Assembly: GCA_913060565.1 (NCBI GenBank)
Contig: CAJXRU010000005.1
Span: forward strand, 1 to 64,000
DNA length: 64,000 nucleotides
From: an uncultured Gammaproteobacteria bacterium
GTDB lineage: Bacteria > Pseudomonadota > Gammaproteobacteria > Enterobacterales > Psychrobiaceae
Reading direction: 5' to 3'
Below are positions 63,101 through 64,000 of this stretch, in pieces. The notes below the pieces were generated by a model, which did no database searches, was not told the DNA's origin, and saw only the letters and a list, made by a program, of their open reading frames with translations. Each line of letters begins with the position of its first letter. The stretch's first letter is position 1. The position numbers were made by a program, and so were the translations under genes.

Positions 63101-64000
63101 TTAATGGGTTAAAAATAAATTGTAAACAGGGTTATCACTTTCGTTCTTATACTGATACCCAAGCTGCTCTAAATGTTTGATAAATTCATCGTATTGCTCA
63201 TCTGGCAATTCGAATCCTGCTAATACTCTGCCAAAAGCAGCGCCATGATTACGATAATGGAATAAGGTTATATTCCAATTCTCCCCCAGCGTCGCTAAGA
63301 AATTTGTTAATGCGCCGGGACATTCTGGAAACTCAAAGCTAAAGAGCTTTTCTTGCACCATTTCCTGAGGGCGGCCGCCAACCATATAACGAACGTGTAA
63401 TTTTGCCAATTCATTATGTGATAAGTCTTGTGCGGGATAGCCCTGTTCGGTCAAGTTATTAATGGTTGAATTGAGTTCTGTTTCGCCGTTGGCGAGACGT
63501 AAACCAACAAAAATACTCGCGTTACTCCGATTAGCAAAACGGTAATTAAATTCAGTAATAGGTCTGCCATCTAAAATTTGGCAAAAACGGCGAAAGCTGC
63601 CTTTTTTCTCCGGAATAGTCACGGCGAGCACACCTTCTTTTTGCTCACCTAACTCACAACGTTCAGAGACATAACGCAGGCCATGAAAGTTAACATTAGC
63701 GCCCGACAAAATAGCCACAAGGTGTTGTTGTTCAACATTATACTGTGCGCAGTATTTCTTTAAGCCAGCTAATGCTAACGCGCCAGAAGGTTCAGCAATA
63801 GCACGAGTATCTTCAAAAATATCTTTTACCGCAGCACAGATTTCATCGCTTGATACCGTAATCATTTCGTCAACATAATCTTTGGCGAGCCTAAAGGGTT
63901 CATCGCCAACACGTTTAACGGCAACACCATCGGCAAATAAACCGACGCGATCTAAATCTGTTGGTTGTCCTGCTTCTAAAGCAGCACACAAGCAGGCTGA
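63101..64000 (-). CDS. ilvA: Threonine ammonia-lyase, biosynthetic (C-terminal 300 residues, cut by window end)
   Basis: PLP enzyme making 2-oxobutanoate from threonine for isoleucine synthesis. The frame is open to the window edge (SACLCAALEAGQPTDLDRVGLFADGVAVKR). DTRAIAEPSGALALAGLKKY and ILSGANVNFHGLRYVSERCELGEQKEGVLAVTIPEKKGSF follow, then two ACT-like regulatory domains (about the last 200 residues) ending VYNLFLTH. The two regulatory domains mark the isoleucine-feedback biosynthetic type, not catabolic TdcB. The N-terminal part with the PLP Lys is outside the window. Confidence 0.96.
   Translation of the reverse strand, partial: SACLCAALEAGQPTDLDRVGLFADGVAVKRVGDEPFRLAKDYVDEMITVSSDEICAAVKDIFEDTRAIAEPSGALALAGLKKYCAQYNVEQQHLVAILSGANVNFHGLRYVSERCELGEQKEGVLAVTIPEKKGSFRRFCQILDGRPITEFNYRFANRSNASIFVGLRLANGETELNSTINNLTEQGYPAQDLSHNELAKLHVRYMVGGRPQEMVQEKLFSFEFPECPGALTNFLATLGENWNITLFHYRNHGAAFGRVLAGFELPDEQYDEFIKHLEQLGYQYKNESDNPVYNLFLTH

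Overview
The window is about 64 kb of moderately AT-rich (roughly 40% GC by eye) chromosomal DNA from a marine-type gammaproteobacterium. The gene set (glnA-ntrBC with divergent typA, yihI with a DUF2489 partner, rluF, rraA, nfuA-comF-bioH, greB-ompR-envZ, creBCD, a 531-aa type isocitrate lyase, DUF3718 and DUF4240 proteins) fits Alteromonadales, most likely a Colwellia/Thalassotalea-like genome. This placement is inferred from gene content only. No rRNA, tRNA, insertion sequence, prophage or CRISPR array was seen. The first 26 bases are not genomic: they match the 3' part of the Illumina Nextera read-1 adapter, so the contig really starts at base 27, inside waaA.

Layout. 1-6.6 kb: truncated waaA, a TetR regulator, the threonine catabolic pair kbl-tdh, a small membrane protein, recQ and a YigI-type thioesterase. 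6.7-9.0 kb: a periplasmic solute-binding protein, an arginase-family formimidoylglutamase and rraA. 9.1-16 kb: the nitrogen-control block ntrC-ntrB, a DUF4124 protein and glnA, with typA divergent. The glnA upstream region carries a sigma-54 promoter and phased NtrC sites, and a second NtrC dyad sits in front of ntrB. 16-24.7 kb: an EAL-HDOD signalling protein, an acyl-CoA thioesterase, an EamA transporter, a 7Fe ferredoxin, a COG2509 flavoprotein, DoxX, rluF, aroG, a DUF2489 protein and yihI.

24.7-25.8 kb is a 1.1-kb stretch without a convincing gene. Its left half is an unusual run of about ten stem-loops that ends in an intrinsic terminator on the minus strand, just upstream of yihI. In E. 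coli the same position relative to yihI is occupied by the Csr-sequestering RNA CsrC, so this is the best candidate here for an undescribed non-coding RNA. 25.8-33 kb: yjjX, sthA, a zinc-type TonB receptor with two His/Asp/Glu-rich loops and palindromes at its promoter, a DUF3718 protein, an orphan sigma-70-like factor, a DUF4240 protein and a LysR regulator. 33.5-44.7 kb: aceA, creBCD with a three-half-site repeat before creD, nfuA, comF, bioH, a small protein plus SprA-type metalloprotease pair, and tex.

44.9-56.4 kb: an S9 peptidase, then a detoxification cluster (GST and its TetR share a 16-bp operator; an MBL hydrolase and a second TetR flank another operator), greB-ompR-envZ, a peroxiredoxin-glutaredoxin fusion, a CBS protein, rhlE and a two-domain VOC protein. 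56.4-64 kb: a 1561-residue orphan histidine kinase with four predicted periplasmic solute-binding domains, and upstream of it a tight ilvA - class V aminotransferase - dapB operon in which DapB looks like the Firmicutes type. ilvA runs off the right edge.
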